Source: an uncultured Vampirovibrio sp.
GTDB taxonomy: Bacteria; Cyanobacteriota; Vampirovibrionia; Gastranaerophilales; Gastranaerophilaceae
Assembly: GCA_910583725.1 (NCBI GenBank)
Contig: CAJTXZ010000002.1
Location: forward strand, 75,509 to 139,508
Length of the DNA: 64,000 nt
Reading direction: 5' to 3'
Shown here: in pieces, positions 48,101 through 55,869 of the stretch
How positions within the stretch are numbered: position 1 is the stretch's first letter
How the letters are laid out: each line of letters opens with the position of its first letter
Made by a program: the position numbers and the translations under genes
Notes under the pieces: generated by a model
Seen by the model: only the letters and a program-made list of their open reading frames with translations
Databases searched by the model: none
Told to the model about the DNA's origin: nothing

Positions 48101-48671
48101 TTTTGATATCGTATTAAACAGAGAAAGAGAACTGAATGCAAAAATAGAAACTTTGGAGAATGAAAAGAACGAGATTGAAAACAGAATGACGGGGTATGAA
48201 ACCCTAAAGAAAGAAACTTTTCTTGATACGTTTAATTCCGTGAATGAACATTTTAAGGTAATATTTACAGAATTAACAGACGGCAGCGGCGAATTGATAC
48301 TTGAAAATCCTGAAAATCCTTTTCTTGGCGGGCTAACGGTTGAAGGCAGACAAAAGAATAAGGAAAAACAAAAACTTGCCGGAATGAGCGGCGGTGAAAA
48401 GACACTTATGGCACTATCTTTAGTGTTTGCCGTGCAAAGGCACATGCCGGCACCATTCTATGCACTTGATGAGGTGGATGCAGCGCTTGACGGATTTAAT
48501 GTCGAGAGAATTGCAAAAATGATAAATACAAATTCAAGCCACACACAGTTTATTGTAATAAGCCAAAGGTCGCAGATGATTGAGGCGGCAGACAGAATGA
48601 TAGGCGTTACCCAGAAAGATAAGGGCAAAACAATGATTTCAGGAATTAAGCTGAATAAACAGGCAAGCTAG
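45162..48671 (+). CDS. smc: Chromosome segregation ATPase SMC
   Basis: Condensin core of 1169 residues. Walker A is INGSGKSNIIDSVLFALG near residue 32. Two long coiled coils (about 165-490 and 670-1010) flank a hinge at about 510-640 (GVHAPLSQLADVD, VTLDGEIFEKSGAITGG). The ABC signature LAGMSGGEKTLMALSLVFA and Walker B APFYALDEVDAALD lie near 1070-1110. Everything expected for an active SMC is present. scpA follows after eight bases and scpB overlaps scpA, so the whole SMC-ScpAB complex is one operon, which is not universal. Confidence 0.98.
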   Translation: MHIKRLEIDNFKSFANKVEIPFLPGFTAIAGINGSGKSNIIDSVLFALGLSSARALRSEKGVADLISTHNNRNEAQVKVVFDLDDDIGTEISFARKVKKNSSGYVSTYYLNDKSVTLTQMHSELEKYSITPNSYNVIMQGDVVSLVNCSALEKRKFIDEVAGTADFDRKIETATGELQAVEERVKESNLILSSIASRLEELKEERETALKYQEIKVQKDELEGQITTVKYFNFKKILEMVHENILKATKDKKRQELEIENKQAEITKKKEEYDEICAKVKAQGEDKQLEVKKLVEEKKSEIQRRKDSILHTDKVINSNNKTIYAAQNAIEEFNNKKVQTENVIKEKEALKGELEKSLALKKTELDNILTEVTGLNKTANTYIEKRNVLRKELDILKEDENNLIKEKLPNEAKLENLKNELDNTNKAIEELEKRGETFDDDKDKLSSQVEVLTKELDELKVLQKIVFDDIDKTKTQIQDDIHSIQLANKKIAQLEANRQAFKTFGLGAGVETVMQSGLAGVHAPLSQLADVDSEYTDAINEALGARSRFVIVEDENVASRAIELLKSQGRDRATFLPLNKLKPAPNNLPMPKGDGVIDFAINLIDFDDKYLKAFFFALGETLVVQNMQAAKKLMGRYRIVTLDGEIFEKSGAITGGAKRKNMPAFGKADDRELNNYKERLKELENAYRERENKRVALEKKFEKIRADYSNALNSLQAAKYEYSQLIKSHEQFENIIEEKLKRINEITPEIKKTETLLDKFEEKHIEIADKITAIQTEVVEVEKFIDEGALKKLQEMTQGVENEIRDIEKKILNTENEILKDTQTILFNDKMIEQKELDIKKLSSDNIGLTEDRKRYDVEIAEISVVLKELEDEVVELGKNLVELQNLRQKVSDEMLEAQNAKNILENEIERIQDSIESFKTRRNEIEPQLNEIIEELKLKNVKTDELIPTEISIEEITGKIQKLQKRMDDMQPVNMKAIDDFDIVLNRERELNAKIETLENEKNEIENRMTGYETLKKETFLDTFNSVNEHFKVIFTELTDGSGELILENPENPFLGGLTVEGRQKNKEKQKLAGMSGGEKTLMALSLVFAVQRHMPAPFYALDEVDAALDGFNVERIAKMINTNSSHTQFIVISQRSQMIEAADRMIGVTQKDKGKTMISGIKLNKQAS

Positions 48672-48679
48672 GAACATAA

Positions 48680-49684
48680 ATGAACAACACTGTAAATTTT
48701 TATAATAGTACAAATAAGAATGAGGTCTTTAGTGAGACAGGCGTGTATTCAAATTATGAATATGAGATGATTTCGTCTGTTTCAAATGCATCAGAAAATC
48801 CTTTTGATGCTATTGAGATTATTGTGGATATGGCAAAAACAGGCAAAATTGACCCTTGGAACATTGATATTGTAAAAGTTTACGATGAATATATGAAAAA
48901 ACTGCAGGAATTAAATGAAAGCAATAACCTTAAGTTTGTTGGAAGAGCGTTTGTTTTTGCGTCAATTTTATTAAATTTAAAATCCAAGGTTTTATCAGGA
49001 ATCAGCCTTTCTGATTTTGAGCCGGAGCCTGAATTTGATGATACATTAGACGATGGTTTTGATGATGGTTTTGGCGGATATGACGGTGAACAGCTTCAAA
49101 TACCATCCTCAAACATTATATCCTTTGATGAAGTTTTGCAGAGAAGAACCAGTACAAAATTAAACAGAAACAGGGGTGTAACATTAAACGATTTAATCCG
49201 TCATTTAGAGTTTTATGAGCAGCTTGAAAAAAAGAGGGCGCTAAAAAATACACTTGAAAGGCAAAAGAGGCGCCTTAGCAAGAATTATTCAAAATTATCC
49301 ACAACAGATATCCTTGATATGACACAGGATGAGTATATTGAGGATTTAGTTGAGAAGATGGAGCAAAATCTTAACAAAATTTTAGAGAGGGAAGAAAAGA
49401 TTGAAATAAGAGAATTAACCCTTCTTGGCTTTAGCCGCCCGGCAGCTTATATTGCTGTATTGTATCTTTCTGCGTATGGAAAATTTGATATTTATCAGGA
49501 AGAATTTTACGGTGATTTATTTGTAACATTGCCGAAGAAAAAGATGGATGATAATGATTCACAGCTCAATTCAGGGCTTGCAAAAATAGTTGACACAACA
49601 ACGAAACAAATAGCTCAAACCCTTAACGATAAATTAAAGGCGGGCAAAATAGACGCAGCTGGAGGAGAAAAATATGCCGGCTGA
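48680..49684 (+). CDS. scpA: Segregation and condensation protein A
   Basis: Kleisin that bridges the SMC heads and binds ScpB. At 334 residues it is longer than usual, with an Asn/acidic N-terminal extension and an acidic, Gly/Asp-rich linker near 115-145. FDAIEIIVDMAKTGKIDPWNIDIVKVYDEYM (shown in parts: VDMAKTGKIDPWNIDIV, KVYDEYM) and RAFVFASILLNLKSKVL are the N-terminal SMC-neck motif. The C-terminal winged helix contains ELTLLGFSRPAAYIAVLYL. AGGAA precedes the ATG. Confidence 0.93.
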   Translation: MNNTVNFYNSTNKNEVFSETGVYSNYEYEMISSVSNASENPFDAIEIIVDMAKTGKIDPWNIDIVKVYDEYMKKLQELNESNNLKFVGRAFVFASILLNLKSKVLSGISLSDFEPEPEFDDTLDDGFDDGFGGYDGEQLQIPSSNIISFDEVLQRRTSTKLNRNRGVTLNDLIRHLEFYEQLEKKRALKNTLERQKRRLSKNYSKLSTTDILDMTQDEYIEDLVEKMEQNLNKILEREEKIEIRELTLLGFSRPAAYIAVLYLSAYGKFDIYQEEFYGDLFVTLPKKKMDDNDSQLNSGLAKIVDTTTKQIAQTLNDKLKAGKIDAAGGEKYAG

Positions 49685-50228
49685 AGATGATATCTTATTA
49701 GATGAAGACAAGAAGGACCCAAAGGCCCTCTTAAAGGCTAAGGTGGAGGCTGTTTTATTTGTCACGGCACGGGCTATGCAGCCTGTTGAAATATCAGAGC
49801 TTTTGAAGGTGCCTGAGGAAGATATTGAAAATGCACTTTTGGATTTAATGTTTGATTACTCATCAAGAGACGGCGCGCTTGAAATTGATGATGAGGACGG
49901 ATACATTATACAGGTAAGGTCGGAACATCTTGATATAGTAGAAAAGCTTTGTCCTGTAGATTTAAAACCTGCCGTTGTAAAAACATTAACTATAATTGCT
50001 CTAAAAGAGCCCATTAGGCAGTCTTATTTGAAGGAATTAAGGTCAAATGCGTATGAGCATGTTGCAGAATTATTAGAAAAAGGACTTATTTCAAGGACAA
50101 AGGATAAGAATGGACGCTCTTATAACCTTAAAACCACACCTAAATTTGCAGAATATTTTAAATTAAAGGGAGACGCTAAAACCCTTGCAAAGCTTCTTGA
50201 CACCACAAAACAGCTTAAAGATTTATAA
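49674..50228 (+). CDS. scpB: Segregation and condensation protein B
   Basis: Kleisin-binding partner of 184 residues made of two winged helices. LLKAKVEAVLFVTARAMQPVEISELL and TLTIIALKEPIRQSYLKEL (each conserved in ScpB) are followed by LLEKGLISRTKDKNGRSYNL and FAEYFKL. The start overlaps the scpA stop by 11 bases, so translation is coupled. Completes the smc-scpA-scpB operon. Confidence 0.92.
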   Translation: MPAEDDILLDEDKKDPKALLKAKVEAVLFVTARAMQPVEISELLKVPEEDIENALLDLMFDYSSRDGALEIDDEDGYIIQVRSEHLDIVEKLCPVDLKPAVVKTLTIIALKEPIRQSYLKELRSNAYEHVAELLEKGLISRTKDKNGRSYNLKTTPKFAEYFKLKGDAKTLAKLLDTTKQLKDL

Positions 50229-50368
50229 TCCCGTTTGTTTATACATTACATTTACACCTTGGCTAAAAAATAAAAATCAGCACTACTTGCTTTTTTATGT
50301 TCTTTTTTAGTATAATTCAATAAAATAGACAATTTTGTTTTACTAATTAAATTTAAGGAGTTATTTCA

Positions 50369-50548
50369 ATGAAAGTTAGAATCGAAGAAGGATGTATAGC
50401 TTGCGGTGCTTGCGAATCTTTTTGTTCAGATGTTTTTAAAGTAGAAGATGTTGCTACAGTTAATGAAGCAAATATCGCAGGAAACGAAGACGCTATTAAA
50501 GAAGCAGCTGAATCATGCCCTGTTTCCGTTATTATTGTTGAAGAATAA
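50369..50548 (+). CDS. Small [4Fe-4S] ferredoxin (59 aa)
   Basis: Single-cluster electron carrier. The cluster ligands are C9, C12, C15 and C50 (GCIACGACE and ESCPVSVI); a further C19 is close by and could form a disulfide or join the cluster. The protein is acidic, as ferredoxins are. AAGGAG lies nine bases before the ATG, and a TATAAT-like box occurs about 55 bases upstream. It ends in its own terminator, so it is monocistronic. The redox partner is not in the window; rubrerythrin is a plausible one. Confidence 0.93.
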   Translation: MKVRIEEGCIACGACESFCSDVFKVEDVATVNEANIAGNEDAIKEAAESCPVSVIIVEE

Positions 50549-50569
50549 TTAATTTTCAATAAAATTATC

Positions 50570-50612
50570 AAACGCCAAAATCATTGCATAGCTTTGTTTT
50601 TGGCGTTTTTTG
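50570..50612 (+). terminator. Terminator after ferredoxin gene
   Basis: AACGCCAAAA (50571-50580) pairs with TTTTGGCGTT (50598-50607), followed by TTTT. It lies 22 bases past the ferredoxin stop. Confidence 0.9.
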
Positions 50613-50688
50613 TAACAATATCAAAATTTAATCGGGTAAATTATGTTTTCCAATTATGTTTTCCGCCAAAAAATACAACTGTTCCTTT

Positions 50689-52770
50689 TTATGAAGCAGG
50701 CTGGCTGTCATTATCCGGAGATACGTATATAATATTTTCTATCTTATCCTTGTATGGATTAATGTAATCATCAAGTGTTCTAACAGACGCCTTAGCATTT
50801 TCATCCAGGCCTCTGTGACTTCTGTACATATTATTTAAACCGCCGCATATTTTCTTTATCACAGCGCCGGCAAGAAGGCTCACTGCCATTGATTTTCCAC
50901 CGCTTATATTTTTAATTGCACAAAGAAGATTTGTGCCCACTGTTCCTAAAAGCGGAGCGCCCGTTGTTAAGGTCAGGCTCACTCTTTCATCATTATTTTC
51001 AGCCTGGGCTGCATATACGCCAAATAGCGCAGATGAACCGATAAGGGTCATAAAGTCTGTGGGGGCAGAGCCGCAGTTTATATCCCTTAATTTATCCAGC
51101 ATATCATTTGCTTCTGCATTACTTGCATTTTTAATGGCTTTTTGGAAAGAATTGTGCTGTTTAAGTATACTGTCATAAGATTCTTTATCAAGAACCCCGC
51201 TTAATACATCCATAATTTCTTCTGTTGAGCCGCCTTGTATGTTTTTAGAAAGATTTTCTTTTATACCGTTAAGGCCTTTTATTACATTTGCGCTGTTTTT
51301 GTCATCACCTTTGTTTAAAAGTGAAATTATATCATCAATGTGCGATGTTATTTCATCTTGCGTCTTTTTAGGTACAACAGAGCCGGCGTGGGTAATTTTA
51401 GAATGTTCATTAAATAATTTTATTAATTCATCGAATTTATTATAAACGTCAATATTCTCTGTTCCGGCAGCTTTCCTTAAATCGAGCACAGTCTGCTTAT
51501 TTTCATCCAGCAATGTATTTGCGTTTCTTATTATTTTATTTAGCATTCCCTTTATGTGCGAAGCATATTTTTCTTTGTCAGGCTGTAGTATGTTTCCTGC
51601 AATAGCATTTGTGAATAAATCTCTTTTTCTATCAGAATGCATTTTTTCAAGAAAGCCTTCTGTTGTAACTTTGGTTAAATTTGAACCACCTATATCATGC
51701 GCAAGATATGCGTCATATTTATGTATCCTATCTTCAATATTTGCCTTTGAGGCGAGGCTTGAAATTTCTGTATTGAAGTTTGAAACATTGCTTCTTAATA
51801 TTTCCAAACACTCTTTAAGGGTTAGTTTTTTGCCGTTTATTGTATAGGTTTGTTTTGTATTTTCCGTTTTTTCAAGTTTTTGAATCAAATCAGAAACAGC
51901 ATTTGAAAAACCATCAGCACTTTCTTTAGCATTTGCATAATTTGCAAGCGTGCCTTTTCTGCTTACATCTCTATACAATTTAGTTGTTTTTTTATCAAGC
52001 TTATGATATAAACCGCCCAATTGCCCTATGGTTTTTTTGTATAGTTCAAAGGCTTTTTTCTTTATTCCTGTCATATTTGACGTATCAACATTTTTTCCGG
52101 AGATTTTGTCTGCGGCGTTTCTTGTTAGCACATCTTTACCATTTATAACATTTTCCCAGCCTTTAGCCAAACTTGGAAATTTATTATCACGAATATCATA
52201 AAATTTTCTTAATGTATTATCAAACTTTTCACTTCCCATCTTGTTTCGAAGAGCTTTAAGTGTGCCTTCAAAACCTTTGGATACAGCACTTGTTAAATGT
52301 TTTGCAATATTTTTTCCTGCGTTTGTTTTTCCAAAAAGGTTGCAAAATGCAAGAAATATTATGCCTCCTAAAGATACAGCTGCAACCTTTGCCTTTTTTG
52401 TTTTACCTTGCCGTGTGGCTTTCGGGTCCTCTGTATCTTCGGTTTGATTTGCATCCTGAAGAGTTTTTGGCTGTTGATTTGAAATTTGGACAACATCATT
52501 TGCAGGCTGCCCGTTTTGTATAACAACAGGCGCATTAAAAGGATTTAGCACAGAAGTATTTTGACTTGCACCCTCAGGCCCCTTGGATGAAATTTGGCCT
52601 TGATTTTGTGCTGTTGTTTGCGCAGATTTATTTTGGTCTGCCTTATTGGCCTCAGGAGAATTATTTGGCACAGCTGGGTTTTGCCTTGCATTTTGGGTAT
52701 TTTTTAAATACTCCTTTAACAGGTCGCTCATTTGGGGCTTATTAATAAAATTTGCTCCTGGGTTAATCAA
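50689..52770 (-). CDS. Unknown large membrane-associated protein (693 aa)
   Basis: No recognised family. The start is TTG at 52770 with AAGG eight bases upstream. Residues 1-125 are a low-complexity Asn/Gln/Ala region, then a basic stretch and a membrane helix (KVAAVSLGGIIFLAFCNLFG, about 128-147). A long charged helical region follows, probably coiled coil. Near the end come two more hydrophobic stretches (DFMTLIGSSALFGVYA and MAVSLLAGAVIKKICGG) and a short acidic tail. The layout suggests an anchored surface or secretion-related protein; nothing in the context names its job. Confidence 0.65.
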   Translation of the reverse strand: MINPGANFINKPQMSDLLKEYLKNTQNARQNPAVPNNSPEANKADQNKSAQTTAQNQGQISSKGPEGASQNTSVLNPFNAPVVIQNGQPANDVVQISNQQPKTLQDANQTEDTEDPKATRQGKTKKAKVAAVSLGGIIFLAFCNLFGKTNAGKNIAKHLTSAVSKGFEGTLKALRNKMGSEKFDNTLRKFYDIRDNKFPSLAKGWENVINGKDVLTRNAADKISGKNVDTSNMTGIKKKAFELYKKTIGQLGGLYHKLDKKTTKLYRDVSRKGTLANYANAKESADGFSNAVSDLIQKLEKTENTKQTYTINGKKLTLKECLEILRSNVSNFNTEISSLASKANIEDRIHKYDAYLAHDIGGSNLTKVTTEGFLEKMHSDRKRDLFTNAIAGNILQPDKEKYASHIKGMLNKIIRNANTLLDENKQTVLDLRKAAGTENIDVYNKFDELIKLFNEHSKITHAGSVVPKKTQDEITSHIDDIISLLNKGDDKNSANVIKGLNGIKENLSKNIQGGSTEEIMDVLSGVLDKESYDSILKQHNSFQKAIKNASNAEANDMLDKLRDINCGSAPTDFMTLIGSSALFGVYAAQAENNDERVSLTLTTGAPLLGTVGTNLLCAIKNISGGKSMAVSLLAGAVIKKICGGLNNMYRSHRGLDENAKASVRTLDDYINPYKDKIENIIYVSPDNDSQPAS

Positions 52771-52830
52771 TTTTTGTGCCTTAAGTTAATCCTTATATTT
52801 AATTAAAAACACAAAAAAGAAAAAAATTGC

Positions 52831-53985
52831 CTAAATTTTAGCCTTTTTATTACTTTTTTTACTTTTGTTAACCTTGTTTTCAGCCAGAATATTATCTATT
52901 GAATATTTCGCAAGGGGTTTTCTTGTGCTTCTATCATAAAACACAAGCCAGTGCTTATATTTTTTATCACTTATTATGAATGAAATTTTTCCAAGAACAA
53001 CATCGCCTGAATCAATCTTTTTAAACCAAAGGGAAGTATCTCCAAAGGGAGAGGGGTAAGATACATTTTTTATTTCATTCATAAGTGCAATATCAAACGC
53101 ATAAAACATTTTGTCTGTCATATTGCTGATTTTTAAATCTAGGGTCAAAATATCTTCTTCATCAAAAGGATCTTTTTCAAAAATGGCTTTGTTTATTGTA
53201 ACATCAAGCCCGTCATAAAGGATGTCATTCTCTTTTAGCGCCTCTTTTGACATAACAGGGATTTCAATATCTGTTATCATTGTAATTTTTAATTCATCGC
53301 CCGGTTTTACATTGACATTTTTGCCCTTATTTATAATGGAGCTCACAAGGCCTATTGCTCCGCCAACAGCGGCACCGCCTGCAAGGGTCATTCCGTTTGA
53401 TGTTATTGCAGCCTCAAGCCCTAAAAGGTTTAATGCAAATAAGCCCCCGATAACCCCGCCGGTTGCTGTGATACCTACACTTTTTGCAACATTTTTAACA
53501 GTGCCCTTTGCAAGGTTCTCCTTTGTTGTGAGGCTTGCCTTTATTGGAATTTGTCTGCCATCTGTTGTTACAAGGTAGTCAAAAACAGTTACGATGTATC
53601 CGTCGCGTCCAAGGTTTTTAGGGTCTTGAATTGTACTTACAATGCCATGGACAATACTTCCTTTTGGCACTATGATTCCTGATTTCCCTTTGCCGCCATA
53701 GACATCTTCTGTAATTTCTGCGAAAAATTCATCGCCTTCTTCTGTGTATGAACCATTTAACACCTGTGAAACTGTCATTTTTATCGTATCTTTTTCATCA
53801 AGATAATCAATTTCACCAGTGAAAAGTTCTTTATTAACTTCATTTTTAGTATCAGTCTGCTCAATTCCACCCTTAAGAGAACCTTCTGCCAAAGCTGCAC
53901 ATCCTGTAAAAACCGGAGCAGTTGCTGTAAAATATATAAAGCACAAAAAAAGTGCCGACATTTTTAAAAAAATCTTTTTTAACAT
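52831..53985 (-). CDS. Envelope protein with glycine-zipper domain
   Basis: Exported protein of 384 residues. I chose ATG at 53985 (MLKKIFLK) because a TATAAT on the minus strand ends exactly six bases upstream; the frame extends to 54117 but those codons look noncoding. A signal peptide ends near a lipobox-like VFTGC. The core (EEGDEFFAEITED, GIIVPKGSIVHGIVSTIQDPK, TTDGRQIPIKASL) and glycine zipper (GGVIGGLFALNLLG, GGAAVGGAIGLVSS) align with the C-terminal half of the SLH protein at 18849-20129. A further beta domain follows. It is probably a periplasmic or outer-membrane-associated structural protein. Confidence 0.75.
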   Translation of the reverse strand: MLKKIFLKMSALFLCFIYFTATAPVFTGCAALAEGSLKGGIEQTDTKNEVNKELFTGEIDYLDEKDTIKMTVSQVLNGSYTEEGDEFFAEITEDVYGGKGKSGIIVPKGSIVHGIVSTIQDPKNLGRDGYIVTVFDYLVTTDGRQIPIKASLTTKENLAKGTVKNVAKSVGITATGGVIGGLFALNLLGLEAAITSNGMTLAGGAAVGGAIGLVSSIINKGKNVNVKPGDELKITMITDIEIPVMSKEALKENDILYDGLDVTINKAIFEKDPFDEEDILTLDLKISNMTDKMFYAFDIALMNEIKNVSYPSPFGDTSLWFKKIDSGDVVLGKISFIISDKKYKHWLVFYDRSTRKPLAKYSIDNILAENKVNKSKKSNKKAKI

Positions 53986-53991
53986 ATCAAC

Positions 53992-54020
53992 ATTATACAT
54001 ACTCCTGTATATTTTCTCCA
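53992..54020 (-). promoter_or_regulatory. Promoter of the glycine-zipper envelope gene
   Basis: On the minus strand TGGAGA (54015-54020), a 17-base spacer and TATAAT (53992-53997) end six bases before ATG 53985, predicting leaderless mRNA. Confidence 0.6.
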
Positions 54021-54377
54021 GCAGGAAAAGGAGGATTTTAGATGAGACTATGAAGTTTATGATGCGATTTTTTGCATGATTATTTAATAATATTCTTTTA
54101 GCTTTTAGAATACACATAATTGGCGTTTAAACCACCTCTTGAAATTCAAAACAAAATCAAAATTCAATACTAAGAAGGTAAATTCAACATATTGTGCAAT
54201 TATCGTGATATAAAGCGGATGTTTTGACAAAAAAAGAGCGTGGTGCAGGAAGCGTAAAAGGCGGCGGGCAAATTGTGCAGACAAGATTCCAAATTGACAC
54301 AAAAAACATTTATGTGATAGCATGATTTTACAGTTTACGGGCTAAAAAAGCCGTAAAATAACGGAGGATTCAAAAAG

Positions 54378-54707
54378 ATGGATTGCATTTTTTGTAAAAT
54401 CGCAAACAAAGAAATACCTTCTAATTTAGTGTATGAAAGCGAAAATACGGTTGCTTTTAATGATATAAACCCGGCTGCACCCGTGCATATTCTCGTAATA
54501 CCAAAAAAGCATATTGAAAGCCTGAATGAGCTTAATGATAAGGATTTAATGGCAGAATTACTTTTTTCTGTTAAGGAAGTTTGCAAAAAATTAAATATAA
54601 CGGATTACAGGACGGTAATTAATACAGGAAAAGAGGCAGGACAGGAAGTATTTCACATACATCTGCACATTATTTCCGGACGTCCCCTGAAATGGCCTCC
54701 GGGCTAG
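54378..54707 (+). CDS. HIT-family (HinT-like) nucleotide-binding protein
   Basis: Histidine-triad hydrolase of 109 residues that splits AMP-amidates. CIFCKIANKEIPSNLVYE is the typical start, with two Cys that may bind zinc. PAAPVHILVIPKKHI and the triad HIHLHII near residue 93 complete the fold. GGAGG precedes the ATG at good spacing. A small hairpin (54333-54356) sits just upstream of that site. The physiological substrate is unknown, as for most HinT proteins. Confidence 0.95.
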   Translation: MDCIFCKIANKEIPSNLVYESENTVAFNDINPAAPVHILVIPKKHIESLNELNDKDLMAELLFSVKEVCKKLNITDYRTVINTGKEAGQEVFHIHLHIISGRPLKWPPG

Positions 54708-54881
54708 AGTTTCAGCTTGATGTTCCGGGCAGCTTTAATAATAACTTTCTGGCATATCAATGTTAATTTTTGTAAAAAATATTAAATTCCACAGCAATTT
54801 ATTTAAGGAAATTTTCTTTTAAGTAATATAAAATCTTTTGGATAGAGATTTAGAAGGCGGAATTTAAAAAGGTTCAAAACT

Positions 54882-55076
54882 ATGTACAGCGAAGAAATGA
54901 TGACATATTTGTATTCTTACGATATGCCAAACAAAAAAACAAAAGACACCAAAAAAACAAAAGCAAAACAATTTACAACAAAAGAAAAGGCAGGCTCTAA
55001 AGGCGATACACCGCTTTTACACGTTTTAAAGAGCGCATATGCAACAATTCCTGTTGATTTTATTAATAATCCATGA
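54882..55076 (+). CDS. Small Lys-rich unknown protein
   Basis: Protein of 64 residues with a Met/Tyr-rich start (MYSEEMMTYLYSYDM), a Lys/Thr-rich middle and a hydrophobic end (HVLKSAYATIPVDFINN). No family is recognised. Its stop overlaps the start of the cyclo-ligase gene by four bases (ATGA), which supports a real, translationally coupled gene. GGTTC upstream is a poor ribosome site; AAGGCGG lies further away. Confidence 0.55.
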   Translation: MYSEEMMTYLYSYDMPNKKTKDTKKTKAKQFTTKEKAGSKGDTPLLHVLKSAYATIPVDFINNP

Positions 55077-55753
55077 CAACAAAGCAAGATTTAAGAATTA
55101 TTTTTAAAGAAAAACGAAATGTTTTGTTTAAACATGGCAAAATTGATGAAATTTCAAGCATAATATGTGAAAAATTAATCAGCCTTATAGGTTTTTACAA
55201 AGCAAGACATATTCTGACCTTTTACCCTAAAGGCGCAGAGCTTGATACAAGAAGACTTTTAGATAAAAATATTTTTGCCGTTTTAGAACATTCTAAAGAA
55301 TGTTGCATTAAAAGCTTTCAAAATATAGACACAACAGGCACAAACGCCATTAAGGAAAACTACATACATCAAAAAACTTTTTGGCATAATATAAATTTTT
55401 ATCTGCCATTATGCAAAGGCAATAAAATGTTTGCCTGCCCCTATAAGCCGGGTGATGAGCTGTTATTGAGCAGGTTTAAAATCTATGAACCAACAACAAA
55501 GCCAGTTTTGGATGTAAAAATCCTGGATATGGTAATAACACCAGCACTTTGCGCTGATAAAAATTTTAACCGGCTTGGGTATGGAGGAGGTTTTTACGAC
55601 AGATTTTTTGCAAACCCTGCACTCAGGGCAAAAAGGGTTGTAATCATACCTGATGATATGCTGATAGAGGCCATTCCCGCCAATGAATATGACAAAAAAT
55701 GCGACATAATAGTGACAGAAAAAAGGATTTTAGAGGCAGATGAGCAAATTTAG
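55073..55753 (+). CDS. 5-formyltetrahydrofolate cyclo-ligase
   Basis: Converts 5-formyl-THF to 5,10-methenyl-THF using ATP, returning folate to the one-carbon pool. At 226 residues it is slightly long. The start LRIIFKEKRNVL corresponds to the family's K-x-x-x-R helix. FKIYEPTT is the substrate region, and the signature DMVITPALCADKNFNRLGYGGGFYDRF (shown in parts: VITPALCAD, RLGYGGGFYDRF) is intact. It is coupled to the small upstream ORF by a four-base overlap. Confidence 0.92.
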   Translation: MTTKQDLRIIFKEKRNVLFKHGKIDEISSIICEKLISLIGFYKARHILTFYPKGAELDTRRLLDKNIFAVLEHSKECCIKSFQNIDTTGTNAIKENYIHQKTFWHNINFYLPLCKGNKMFACPYKPGDELLLSRFKIYEPTTKPVLDVKILDMVITPALCADKNFNRLGYGGGFYDRFFANPALRAKRVVIIPDDMLIEAIPANEYDKKCDIIVTEKRILEADEQI

Positions 55754-55869
55754 CCCGCTATTGGTTTTTTTAAGATTATCATTAACATGTTCAATACAGG
55801 CTTCGCCAATTGTACCAACAGATTTTATTTAGGAGGGTTCATTATTTAAAAGCCTTGAGTTCATAATCA

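Noticed and set aside
53986..54117. N-terminal extension of the glycine-zipper envelope protein
   Set aside because: The promoter at 53992-54020 lies inside it, and the signal peptide fits the ATG at 53985.
54333..54356. Riboswitch upstream of the HIT gene
   Set aside because: Only one small bulged hairpin is present, with no recognisable riboswitch core.
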